A stretch of DNA of 64,000 nt from Chalara sp. BL73 (Eukaryota; Ascomycota; Leotiomycetes; Helotiales). Location: NCBI GenBank assembly GCA_918026815.1, contig CAKJVC010000150.1, positions 744,001 to 808,000 of the forward strand. The letters are read 5' to 3'. Within the stretch, counting starts at the first letter, position 1, and each line of letters opens with the position of its first letter. This document shows positions 45,530 to 56,600 of the stretch, piece by piece. The translations under genes were made by a program, and so were the position numbers. The notes under the pieces were generated by a model. The model did no database searches. It was not told the origin of the DNA and saw nothing but the letters and a program-made list of their open reading frames with translations.

Positions 45530-46235
45530 GGCATCGCAATTCCAGATTCCCTCCCTACATTCTGCGATACTCGCGGCATAGTATTGCCGCCATCATACTG
45601 AACGACGCGGTCCCATGCACCCTATAACCCGCAAGGGGCCTTGAGCTCTTGCAGAAAGAGTCAGGTGTTCTCGCGACCAAGAAACTCCTAGATTATGTCC
45701 TCAGCCTGGCCGGTATAGCCCTGAATGTCCATCGTCTTGAGAATGGCAACGGTGTACTCGAGCAAGAACTCTGCATTGCAAGCTCTGCATCTGCGGACGG
45801 GATCGTGGTCATGTGTGGAGTGAGAAATTCGAAGACCCGCAGCTCGCTGTATCTCGATGCTGCAGGCTATCGCCTATCCGAACCTACGTGAAGAGAGTAG
45901 AGGTTATGCCGGCAGACGAAACTTCGTCTCTGAATGGCCGCGTCTTCGTACACCGATCTGCTCAAGCCTTCTTCAGCCTGGCCGCTAGACGAGTCAGGGC
46001 CTTCGGACCGCCTCGGGGGTTTTTAGACCTTTCCTTGCCTTCCATCCTCACGTAGCTCGTATTGGACTTCGCGGACATCACGCTTGCATGCGGGCAAGTT
46101 GCTTGCTCTTGCAGCTAGGTGATCAGGCAGAGATAATCGAAATTGTTATGTCGGCAAGGCCCTGCTTCGCACTGCTCGACCAAGTCAAGAAAGATTGCGC
46201 AGTATTTGGTAGCCACGTCGGCTGCTAGCGACGAG
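45530..46235 (-). pseudogene. AflR-like Zn2Cys6 regulator, C-terminal relic
   Basis: On the minus strand one reads ATKYCAIFLDLVEQCEAGPC and, in a later frame, [20 protein letters not shown] with QAEDII, then TAG in place of an expected Gln, EFLGRENT, LFLQEL, and after a shift WDRVVQYDGG. This resembles the C-terminal part of aflatoxin-regulator-like Zn(II)2Cys6 transcription factors. The zinc cluster itself was not found upstream. Stops and frame changes show it is not functional. The family assignment rests on the one 30-residue block and is moderate. Confidence 0.45.
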
Positions 46236-46518
46236 ATTTATTGAGGAGTGTTTTGTAGGACTTGAGAACGGCAGGTCTTCGGTGCTGGGTTCCATGTCCA
46301 TATACCCAAGTGAGCCACCGCGGTACAGGGTCGTCGTCTAGCCGAGATGGAATAATCAAGTTTGCAGGAGGGAGAATCGATTCTGGAGCACTTGTTGGGC
46401 AAGAATGGCTATTAGAGTTGCGAGTGCGCTTGAGGAAAGAAAGAAAGGAGGGAAATAGATGTTTGGTTCAGGAACATTGCCCGAAGGCGGTGAGCGGTGG
46501 CAAAATGTCTCGAGGTCC

Positions 46519-46637
46519 TGGGCTTACAGTTAGCCCAGGACGGAGAAAAGCTTGGCCAGAGTAGAGAATCGAACCTTAATTCTGACTAAAATGCTTATCT
46601 TGACCAAGCTTTTCTCTACCCTGGGCTAACTAACCCG
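46519..46637. mobile_element. Small hAT-like MITE with 8-bp target duplication
   Basis: 119 bp with imperfect terminal inverted repeats of about 35 bp (AGTTAGCCCAGG and GAGAAAAGCTTGG on each arm). They are flanked by the direct repeat CGAGGTCC at 46511-46518 and 46638-46645. An 8-bp duplication is the mark of hAT transposons. The arm sequence resembles the arm of the larger foldback elements at 37322 and 44669. Confidence 0.7.
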
Positions 46638-46645
46638 CGAGGTCC

Positions 46646-48072
46646 CCACACTGCGGCATAGTACTGAATAGTTTCATGAATGGGGTACCTGTAGACGGCT
46701 ATGACGGTTCCACATGAAAACACGGTCCAGCCCACAGCAAAACCTGGTCTATACCAAAATTCGCTCATCACCCCCATGAGGGGGAGTCATAGCCAGTACA
46801 GACTCAACTTTTGTCCCACCAGACTAGCTAGCGCCGCTGGTACCGTTTTTGCCGCATTCGAATTTGCCGACTTTGAAGAACCCTAGTTTTGCGCTTTAAT
46901 CACGGCTTTAGGCTAAGAACAGGAACTAAAGAACGCCAACCAGGAAATAGCTTGTGGTGGAAATATCGATAATTCCAACAACGAAGATTATCGCGACATG
47001 CACAATGCCGCTAGCCCTGAAATAGAGAGCCGGCCACGCTTTCGGAAACGAGTCAAGTGGGCGAAAAGCACGAAAAACGCCAATGTGGAAAAAAATTTCG
47101 TTCTAATTTTATAACATTTCATGTCAAGCGATTGCAGCTACTTCGTTTAACAGTATGCTAAGAAGCCAAAAGATCCTTATGCATAAATCTCTCAAACTAC
47201 AAATTATCGCGTCAAAAGCTGTGTACCGTTTTCAGTTTTCTCAAGAATTGTTATCGCTTTTTTAAGGCTCAAGCTAAAAAAAAGGGATAGTTTTACTAAG
47301 TTTGAAAAGCTTCAATTAGTTGCTTTAGTCGCAAATGTTAATTATATATAGAGAATCTGCAAAATGATCGACCAGAAAGTAGTCGACAACAAAAACCAGT
47401 ATAAATTAAAATAGAAAAACATATAAACGCCTGAATTTGAACTTGCCAGTGCCAAAAAGGTGATAAATAAGTTTAAAGTGAAGCTTCGGCATGCACAAAG
47501 CGGGGCTAGAGAGAGACAGCAGAAGTGGAAGACCATCTGGTTATTCGACCATCTGATGCGCAAGGTGAGAAGGCTACAAAGCGGCTACGTGGCCGACCGC
47601 GGGAGTAGAAGTGAGGCAGCATATCTTCCTCAAACATGCTAAGATCGGGTCGACGCCATGTACTGTACAACCTCGAGTCTAAGCTCCCGGCTATCTCAGA
47701 GCGTCCCGCCTTACCGGCCGATCCCCTACGGTGCCGCTGCATTTTCCAAGATCCGTCAGGCTCAGTTGCGGAGTCAGATGACGCTTTCAAATGGATACCA
47801 GAGGAAGCGATGCTGCTTAAGGTGAGGAGAGAGGGCTATTCATGAGAGGAGCGCTCTGCCACAATGCCGCGTTGTGACTTACATAGTGGGAGCGGGTTAA
47901 GTTCTACCTTTTCAAGCCGGCAGGCCTCTCAGTTTTATTTTGGGTTGAGAGCGGAGTTGAATATATGTAGGGTCCTTGCTCGTTCTAGAGTTTACATTCA
48001 AAATACTATTACATGCCTCCAACATACTGGCTTTCCCCAATTGCATCTTCAAATGGCAGAGTTACGAGCGTC
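46646..48072. other. Gene-poor, AT-rich stretch
   Basis: The sequence from about 47060 to 47460 is AT-rich. Frames near 47506-47845 overlap on both strands and match nothing recognised. Confidence 0.45.
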
Positions 48073-49262
48073 TTACCCAAAGCGTCTCATCGTCACAATC
48101 AAGATCACAAAGGAGATGGCTATCACACCGAAGATGCCAAACCAGCAACATAAGCTACTGGTATCGCCATTTAGGACCGGGACATTAATCCCTAATAATC
48201 TGCAGACAATGTTTAATACCAAAACCATGCCACCGATGATTGCCATCCTCTTGAGAACTGATATAGTCCGATTGCGCCTTTCGATCCCGTCAACGGAGAA
48301 CCGAACAAGGTAGTTCCGGTGAGAGCGGGAGAGCATATTTTCGAAGTGACCGAGGTCGGATATCATTGTAGCAATGTGGTCTTGAATGTGACTAAGGTAG
48401 AGATTAATCTCACCATGAGAAACGGTATCGTTTTGGTTGTCGCACCGCCTGGCAAGGCTCTTAATAAGGCACGCCTTATTGCGCAAAAGACCCAGCGCAG
48501 CCATGTTGTTCATGCGACATCTGTAGATCTGCCGTAAGAGGGGGTCAGAATCGTCCGCTAGACTGGTAAAGGTGCTATCCTCTATTGCAGAAGTCTCCTG
48601 TTCAATTTGACGGATGAGTTGGCCGAGGCCATCGACAATATCGTCACTACAACCCGTCAGAAGATGTAAAGGAAGACATGCGGAGATAGGAGATATTACA
48701 CGAGAGCGTAGCAGATCCAATTACCCCTTAAACCGGCAATTGTTCCTAATTTGGCAATTCGTTTCTGGACATTTGCCGCATGTTCACTCTTGCCGAAAGC
48801 AAAACTCAGGACTCCCTCGCCAAACACAATCACGTACAAATTCGTTAGTTCCAAATGGTTCCCGCCGTCTTTGTCGTCCCTGCGGAATGACCGAATAGAA
48901 CAGAAGTAGTATTGCTTGAATGACTCGACTTTTTCGACAGCTTTCCGCGTTTTGAGGTCCTCTGTTGTCAGCGGGTGGAATGAAAACGCTTCTGAAAGAA
49001 TATCTATCTCTTCTTCGGTTGGATTTAAAACATTTAACCACCATACTCCTTCGCTGGAGACTGTATCGAAGGGGTTGTGAAAGGATGTCCTGTGTAACAA
49101 TAGGCCATTAATATCATCAATATGGACAAAAGAGTGAAGGTTTTCGGAGAAGAAGCTGATACGCGTTTGACCCATTTGATTACTGCTAGATGAGGGCAGG
49201 GAATTGGCCCATTCCCTAAATTGAAGAGAGTGGCTTCCAGTTCCAGAGCGATCATTCTGCAT
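48073..49262 (-). CDS. CorA/Alr1-type magnesium transporter with altered signature
   Basis: Two exons, 49262..48700 and 48646..48073, encode 378 residues. The 53-nt intron (GTAATA donor, CTGAC branch site, TTGTAG acceptor) joins WICYALV to DDIVDGL, the junction conserved in Alr1/Mnr2-like proteins. The N-terminal domain includes WWLNVLNPTEEEIDILSEAF and HPLTTEDLKTRKAVEKVE. A helical stalk follows, then two C-terminal membrane helices at about 320-345 and 350-372. The pore signature, normally GMN followed by VP, reads GINVP here. The family forms pentameric Mg2+ channels at the plasma or vacuolar membrane. The protein is shorter than yeast Alr1 at the N-terminus, and further upstream exons are possible. 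The Met-to-Ile change may affect selectivity. Confidence 0.82.
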
Positions 49263-50043
49263 CTTCGGTCGGTTGCCTGGTCTAATCTGGTCGATTATCG
49301 TCTAGAAGTTTCATAGTTCAGGAAATTTGTTAAGTCATTCCCGAGATAAAGTCTTTCCCAAATAGAGGTTGCGGAAGGTGGTTCCTTGTCAAAAAGCCTC
49401 ACGGGTCTAGAGGTGAGTCAACGGAAGCGAGGGGGAGGCAGTGCAAAATTAGTAGCAACCAACCTCATTTCTTATCCTGCAAAGAAACATGTGCTTATTG
49501 GCAAAAATCCCTCAAAACTCTAATCATAGGGTCCATCAAGTATACGGTACATTTTCGTACCTGCCCGATCAAATTGTTTCAGCTAGTGCTGGAAACAATA
49601 TATTTATACGTGCATCACAGTCGTGGGACCAGAAATTCTTGATCGTCTTAAATTTATCGCAGTCTTCGATCCATCAGCCGTTACTCATAAATTCAGTCTA
49701 CAGGCTATTGCAGTCTATAAAGAAATCGCTATTCAAGGGCCGAACCCCTACCGAAACCCTGGCAACTTTCAAGTCGACTTACACGCCAGCTGGCCATTCT
49801 GGCAGTCCAATTTGTGGATTGTCGGAGCTAGCCTGGCCACCATAAAAATTTTCTATCGTGTCATTCCCCAAACTGGTCATATGTTTTCCCTGGTCTATCG
49901 AGCTTGAATCTCTTCTTTTCTGTTGTCAACCTTTACAGTGGTGGGTTTGAGCACTGTTGTTGCCAGAGCGCGAACTTACGAAGTCTATCAGTTGATCAAA
50001 CCACTCATTCCCCGAGTCCGAGAGCACTAATGTTGACTCAATA
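49263..50043. other. Divergent intergenic region of the two metal transporters
   Basis: 780 bp between the start codons of the CorA-type and Fet4-type genes. A frame at 49623-49907 on the plus strand is open but unrecognised. Regulatory sites could not be named. Confidence 0.45.
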
Positions 50044-51519
50044 ATGAAGCGATTCATCCACATCATTGCCACCCTAGGCGCAAAGGGTCCCATTCAAGAT
50101 GCAGCACCAACCCAGAACGTCAGCGTGACTTCAACCGAGACCAGCAAGACCCTGCCGGTGTCATGCGAGAACCTTACTGGTTTTGTCGCGAACCCGAAGG
50201 AAAAGCTGTTGGACCGTTGGCTTGACAAACTTGTGAAGACTTCGGGTTCCGAGGTAGTCTTCTTATCCATCGTCACGGCCCTTTTGCTTTGGGCGTTCAT
50301 GGGTATCCGCTTCGGTGATTCAACAGATTGGGCTGTGATAATTTCAGATGTCCAAGCAATCATCAGTTATATTTTCGATTCACTGCTGATGCGTCAACAG
50401 TTGAACGAATATGATATGCTTATAGGCGTTGCAGCAAGTTTGAGATCCCGCAACGTCAGCCACAAGAGGATGTTGCGAAAGATCATTAGAAGTGAACAAT
50501 ATCGAACAATCTTGCCGACAATGAGTGACGAGTCGAACCCGACCGAATTTGCTACAGATTTACCAATGGAAAACTGGCTGGGTCGGCTCTCTACCCTCAT
50601 TTCAGGTGTTTTGGGTCACATCATCACGATCTGTTTGTACTGGATATGTATCTTCATCTGGATCGGATTCGATCATTACTGCAAATGGAGTGATAGATGG
50701 CAATTATACATCAACTCTTCCACGTCAGCCTTGATGGTTTTGATCTTTGCATTTCTAGCTAACATCCGCGAACGTCACAACGCTCACACTACCCGATGTC
50801 TGAATTCTCTTTATGAGGTTGACTCCGCTCTCGAGCGCAAACTCCGGACCATCACCAGTGATAGCACGCCAAATCCTGTGATCACTATTCCAGCTCCGCA
50901 AGTCGGCAAACTCCAACGGGCGATTTTCTATTATGCGGATCTCGTTGGCACGCTTGTTGGAATTGGGATCCTAATCGTTATCATAGCCGCATGGCTATCG
51001 ATCGGCCCGGTCATGTCGTTTAACTCGAACTGGTGGCTCCTAATCGGTACGTACGCGGGGCTGATCGGCATGCACGACGGCTTTGTCCTCCGAAATGTGC
51101 AAAACGAGCTGGAATTTTATGAAGATAAAGCCCTCGAAACTGTGAAGTTCGAAGACAGTGACATGCTGACGGACATCGGCGCCCCGGAACCGATATCCAC
51201 ATATGGCCCAGAACACTCGCTCAGCTACCGGCTGTCAATCAAGATCGGTGAGGTTTGTTCGCACGAGATGGCCGTGGTGCTTGGAGTTGTAACAATCATC
51301 GGTCTCATCTCTGGAGCCAGCGCCATGAGGTGGACCGTCACGGGGCAGCTCCTTTGTAATGTCCCCCCGAGTCTTATCGAGTCTTTCATCATGATGGTTC
51401 TCATCACTGGACATAACATCACGGAAACTAGAAGACGCGTCGAGTTTCAAGATATGTATTTGCGACGATTGAAACTGATTTCATTCGTGGATCGATTGAC
51501 TGTGAATGAGACCAAGTAA
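50044..51519 (+). CDS. Low-affinity iron/divalent-metal permease (Fet4 family)
   Basis: One intronless frame of 491 residues. Family blocks are clear: LDRWLDKLVKTSGSEVVFL, SDVQAIISYIFDSLLMRQQ, RSRNVSHKRMLR and RERHNAHTTRCLNSLYEVD. The eight or so hydrophobic helices include FLSIVTALLLWAFMGI, LVGTLVGIGILIVIIAAWLSIG and LGVVTIIGLISGA. The DSLLMRQQ and IRERH segments carry the conserved acidic and basic residues thought to take part in metal movement. Fet4-type permeases take up Fe2+, Zn2+ or Cu2+ at the plasma membrane when iron is ample. It is transcribed divergently from the CorA-type gene, so joint control by metal status is plausible. Confidence 0.88.
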   Translation: MKRFIHIIATLGAKGPIQDAAPTQNVSVTSTETSKTLPVSCENLTGFVANPKEKLLDRWLDKLVKTSGSEVVFLSIVTALLLWAFMGIRFGDSTDWAVIISDVQAIISYIFDSLLMRQQLNEYDMLIGVAASLRSRNVSHKRMLRKIIRSEQYRTILPTMSDESNPTEFATDLPMENWLGRLSTLISGVLGHIITICLYWICIFIWIGFDHYCKWSDRWQLYINSSTSALMVLIFAFLANIRERHNAHTTRCLNSLYEVDSALERKLRTITSDSTPNPVITIPAPQVGKLQRAIFYYADLVGTLVGIGILIVIIAAWLSIGPVMSFNSNWWLLIGTYAGLIGMHDGFVLRNVQNELEFYEDKALETVKFEDSDMLTDIGAPEPISTYGPEHSLSYRLSIKIGEVCSHEMAVVLGVVTIIGLISGASAMRWTVTGQLLCNVPPSLIESFIMMVLITGHNITETRRRVEFQDMYLRRLKLISFVDRLTVNETK

Positions 51520-52927
51520 GATGGTGCTAACATACGGCTGTTGTTTGTTCACGGCTAGGGCGATGCCAATATTTGTGTAGACTATAGAGGTACGAGAGAT
51601 GAGGAGGGTGCGCGTCTTTGTATGAAGGTAGCTTGGATGGGTGGGCTGTAGAACTCGGCAAACAGTGGCTGCATGTGGGGTTGATATAGGCTACTTATAG
51701 TGCAATCGACCTTTTCAGCTCCACACATTATTTTTATAGGCACTGGTTGACCATCAGGCCAGGAGATTTGTTCTCAATAATCATTATCAATATCAGACAA
51801 TCCTTTGTTAAACACTGCCCTGAATATCAGCTAGTCGCCACTTCGACGCGGAGTCGAAGCAGCACTCCTCGAGCTGATGCTGCACTGTCGTAAGGATTTG
51901 TGCCGGGCCTTATAAGACAGGCTTAGAGGGTATAGGGATGGAGGCTTTTTACCTACCGTATTTGGTGCTGTACGCCGTCTGTAACGCACTACGGCCGCCT
52001 ATCTCGTAATCTCACTCTCTGACGGATCATCAGTTCTGCTATAGCAATCACCTCGTTCAGGCATGTCTGGCTCGGCAAAGTCTTCGAGCGCCTCAGCTTC
52101 AGTCCCCGCGGCATCATTTCCCGATGCGGTGTTGTGCACGTTACGGGCAAGCGAGGTTTGAAACAGCTCCGGGAATTTGACCTTAGCTTTCAGCCCAGAT
52201 TCAAAGATTCGGTCTTCTAATAAAGTCTTGATGATCTGTCGTCTTGTCGTTCCCAAAATCTTTAACGAGAGTTACGAGCGAATTACGAAGCTGCTGCACC
52301 GTCCTCCGCATTGCTTTGTTTTGGCGAATGTGTGCATTCTAACTAGAGAATATAGATCGAGATGCAAGGAATATTCGTTGCCTATCGGCAGCAGAATAAG
52401 ACGATATAGCTGGTTGTAGGTCAAATGCGAGTTTGTGCCTCCTGTACTATGGAGAGATTGGGTCTATTTTATATATGAGGTATCATTTCCTTGTAGTTGT
52501 GTGCGTCAAGAATGCTGTCAAAAACTTTTGTCGCTTTTACTTCCCAAATGTTAGTGTTCGTCATAGCAGAAAGCCATAGTTTAGTTCAAGTCTCAAGTTA
52601 GAGTACTCAAAAGCAATGGCTATTGATATCTCTTTTCTTCTCCAAGAAATAGTAGTTGTCGACTCTAATGGGGCAAATTATAACTTTACTCAGTGCGGAC
52701 AATTAGCTATCTCCATATCTATTAATCAGCGTACTACTCCCTAGTCCCTCTCTCAGATATAATAATCTCCAGGCTGCCTAGATTGATTTCATCATTATAG
52801 TAGGAACACCGCAAAAGGACACGAATGGTGTTTTTATTTTCCGTTATGAAACAACTAGCAACCTAACCCCTAACTACTCCCAAATCCACTTAAACCACGA
52901 AAAGTGCTTTGAAATGTAGTAGAGAAC
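51520..52927. other. Intergenic with a possible coding fragment
   Basis: On the minus strand near 52000-52330 two acidic, coding-like segments occur in different frames (RTVQQLRNSLVTLVKDFGN, then SGLKAKVKFPELFQTSLARN ending DPSESEITR). They may be the remains of one gene. No family recognised. Confidence 0.35.
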
Positions 52928-54345
52928 TTATGACTCTATAACTTGGAATGATTTGACCGTGTCAACAACAGCCTCTTCCAAAGCCTTGTACTTGATGCCA
53001 AGAACTTGTCTGCTGCGTGTGTTATCAACGCTGAAGACGCCTTCTGCTGGGTAGTCACCTCCTTCAACCGACGAAGGTGGTAATGCAGATTGGTACTCTG
53101 GGAAATTTTTGCGGATCAGCTCTACAATCGTTCTGTTGTTGTATGCGCCTCCGTGAGCAAGGAATCTCTGGTTTGCCGCTGCGGGCAACTGCATTGCTTC
53201 AACATGGGCACGAGCGACATCGCGCACGTCGACGAAGCAGTATCCACTATCGATAAATATTAGCCATGAGACAATGAACTTGGAGCTTTGGCGGTGCCTA
53301 CCCCATGTTAGGAATCTTCTCCTTAGCGACGCCCATGGTGATTCCTCGAATGAGCTGGTTTGAAGTGTTCAGGCTTGAGAGGGAGTGGATTCCAGGTACC
53401 TGCGCTGTCAACAACTAGATCTATATCGAAAATCACAGCCAACCACATACAATAGGACCAAAGACCAAAGTGGGACAGATTGTAGAGATTGTGAATTTTA
53501 GTTTCTCATTTTTCAAGAACTCCCAGGCAGCCTTTTCCGCGAATGATTTGCTTGCTGGAGGCTCGTTAGAATTGAAACATTGGTGCTTTCACGCAGGCCG
53601 CAACAGAATTACAGTATTCCAAAATGGGGTGGGTAGTGCAGAAACGAATTTTGAGTGGCGGGTTGGCTTGAGAAGGAGTGACCACGTACCGGTGTATCCA
53701 GATCCTGGGTTTGATAATCCATCTTCAAGAGTCATAGGATTCCAGTCTACCTCGGTGAATGTTTTTTCGGGCCAGTTGCCTTTTGAAGGGTTGCACACAG
53801 CCGCGAATGAAGAAGTAATCACAACTCTTTCAACTGACGGTGCGTTATCCTTGACCGCTCGAAGAATGCTGGTTGTGCCAACGACCGCGGGGTCAATGAG
53901 ATCCTATACAAGTGTCAGATAGAGCTTCTAACGAGTAACAAACATCCCGACCTTCTGGATATCCTTAACATTGAAGGTGAAAGGGCTTGCTGTGTGAATG
54001 ACAGCCTGGAATGGAGGCTCTGAAATGACAGCCTTTTGGAATGCACCTGGCTGAGTTATGTCTTCGACTATGGCAAAACCCAGCTTACCCTCGTCATATT
54101 TTGAGAAGACTTTTTTGATCTGGTCAGCTTTACCCTGGCTTCGTACAGTTGTAACAACTGTATGCCTATCGCGAAGGAAATTTGAATTAGCCTCTGTGAT
54201 CATTGTAACTCCTCCTGCTACGTCCAAGCTTGCAGCTAAGGTATCTTTCCAGAGTTGAGGACTAAACTCACCCATTTTGAAGGAGCAATTCCAGAATGTG
54301 TGTTGCAATGAAGCCACTGCCACCTGTAAGAAGTACTTTGGTCAT
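52928..54345 (-). CDS. NADPH-dependent ketoreductase of the extended SDR family
   Basis: Six exons, 54345..54272, 54165..53952, 53903..53690, 53554..53451, 53399..53302 and 53246..52928, encode 340 residues. All five introns (48-135 nt) have GT..AG ends and keep the frame. The protein opens with [20 protein letters not shown], the nucleotide-binding glycine motif. It continues with TVVTTVRS and [19 protein letters not shown] around the catalytic Ser, and GYTASKS with the catalytic Tyr and Lys. The C-terminal part has ICPTLVFGP and [15 protein letters not shown]. This is the pattern of Gre2-like and dihydroflavonol-reductase-like enzymes, which reduce carbonyl groups of small metabolites. The substrate is not predictable. 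The active site is complete. Confidence 0.88.
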
Positions 54346-56600
54346 TTTTGGTAATGGTGTGGGTAGGTAAGTGACCAGGTGAAAGGCTGTTGAGTATTGG
54401 CGGATGATAATCAGAAGAAGGATCGTTGATGTTGTGTTGGTGGTGGTGAATGATACAGGAATGATATGGAGTGCATGGCATCTTATCTTATAGTCATCGT
54501 TGTCTTGCGCTGGTCTCACTTTGGAAATAACTCAGAGACACGGAGACGGAGATCGGACCAATTGTGTTTCCAAGTGGCGGAGTGGCGGACACGCTTGTCA
54601 ATGAAGGTTTTGCTTCGAAATATCGCGACTGATTCAGAATGCATGCATGCAGACAGTTAACGCTTGCTAAGTCCGTCACTAAAGTGGAGGTGGGTACATA
54701 AAGCGGCACGCGGAATTGGTATTTAAAGTGGGCCCAAAGCCGCTTGCAGCTTCTGCCGTAGTTGTTGTGACTTAAAGCTTTAACTCCGGGCCGGCAGCTC
54801 GTTGCAACAACACCTTGATTGGAAGTCTTGACATCGCTCCCCTAGTTCTACAAATTCTTTATTTTTGTTGCGATCTGAACATGAAACATGGGAGTAAAAG
54901 GGCCTTCCCATCAACTCTCGGAATTGAAGGATTATTCTCTAAGTTACCTCATCCATGAAAATGGCACTAATGATGTACTCTTGAGCCCCTCGAAAAAAAA
55001 AGGAGAAACGGGAGATCAGAGGAATCGACTCCTCCCTACAAACAAAAGTTCAAATTGGACGGCAAAAAGTATATCAAAAGTTTCGTGACCCGACAGGTAA
55101 AACTATCTCTCTTACCTATCTTCACTTTGTATCTCTGTCTCAATTGCTGCAAGTTTGACTGTTTTTAATTGGCGTTAGAAATTGCATATTGGCACCAATT
55201 CGGTTGCGCGAGGTTCTTGATCACATATTCACCGAGGAGATCTAGTAGTTCATGCTTGTTATTCAACGCAGCGCCATATGGCTCCTCTTCTGCTACGTTT
55301 GTATGCACACCAATTACATCTTCATCACCTCAGGATGACTGAGGGACGGCCTTTATTTATTTTCGTCTCCTTTATTATCTCCTTGCCGTGATTTATTGAG
55401 TACTACGAAATGAGGAGTGATGCGGCCATGTCTGATAAGTCAGTTGGAAATGATATTCACTTCTAGGTCTCTCTACCGCTGCAGGTCTTGGGATGGGAAC
55501 TTCCTATGAAAGGTAGCTAGAATTGGCTGTTCCTTTTAAAAGATCATGGAGGCGAGATTGGGTTGCGCACGGCACCGTCCCCGACTTTGTGAGCTTCAAT
55601 AGCGGCTACCCTTAATGGCATATTCCCAGTAAGCCTTCCCAAATTTAAACCGATCCTACAACTCCTAAGCAGGCGAGATCCAAAATTGGCTTAAGCATAA
55701 TGGCTGCTGTTGAGGTAAGAGCTGGCGATCTACACCACAACGTTTCGTGGCTCCATGACGCACTAGCGGCTTGATGCTAATGATAAATTATCTAAGAAGA
55801 GTTGACGTGCGAAAGGATTCTCTACCAATTGAGCGACAGCCCAAGATGCTTGGAAAACGTGCAAATACTGTATTTGCCCTTGCACAGCCCCAACAATTAC
55901 CGAGAAACATGCCTTGTCCATCGGCAGTACGGACCCATAATTTAAGCTCATCAGCAGGCCGCATTAGCGTGGCTTGGGTCCCGGCCATTATTCGGGGAGA
56001 TGGAGCATACTTCGAAGTAACAAAACCGACAATCTACCTGTGTCTTGTCGCACATCTCCGTAGTTGAGAATGACGTTGCAATTCATCCACGCTAAGGAGC
56101 AAAGCTATTGTCGTCATACTCCGCGTTGCCGATCCATTCGGCGCCATCTACCAGTTATGGGCGGGATCAGTCCCGACCCCCCGTTCTCATATAGGAAATT
56201 AAAACAGCAGCCATCATCATCTGTTCCTCGGCCGTGGCACAAGAAGCAGGGGTAATCGAATTTATCTCGTATGCTGCGTACAACGAAGTGCTTTCATTAA
56301 GTTACACGAAACGGAGATAAGCAGCAAACGGACTAACATGATTCAGCATCGGAGGACATACGCAACATAGCAGACTCTAAGTCATTGTCCGTGTCTTGTC
56401 TATAGTGCTGGAGGAGAAGACGCGTAATAAATCTTGGCTGGAGAGTGTTGTAATTCCAGTCAATCACTCGACGGGGGTGGCTGTGGTGATTGTGGACCAG
56501 GCGCTCTGTTATTTCATATATAAGTAACAAGTATCATGAATTGTACAATTGCCAGACAAGAACCATTCCAACTACTCAGTATCAACCTTCACCAGTAGCC
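54346..56600. other. Intergenic, 2.2 kb, with tRNA-like half
   Basis: No protein gene recognised. A tRNA-like 5' half lies at 55805-55842 on the minus strand, listed separately. The region left of 56600 would carry the promoter of the dehydrogenase. Confidence 0.45.
55805..55842 (-). other. tRNA-like 5' half (A-box)
   Basis: Minus-strand sequence GGGCTGTCGCTCAATTGGTA followed by GAGAATCC and TTTCGCACG resembles the acceptor arm, D-arm and a CGC anticodon loop. The anticodon stem does not pair and no TPsiC arm (GTTCGA) follows. It is a fragment or a tRNA-derived repeat end, not a working tRNA. Confidence 0.35.

Noticed and set aside
49489..49907. Two overlapping plus-strand frames between the metal transporter genes
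   Set aside because: Different frames of the same stretch, no recognised domain and no splice that improves them. More likely promoter/UTR sequence.
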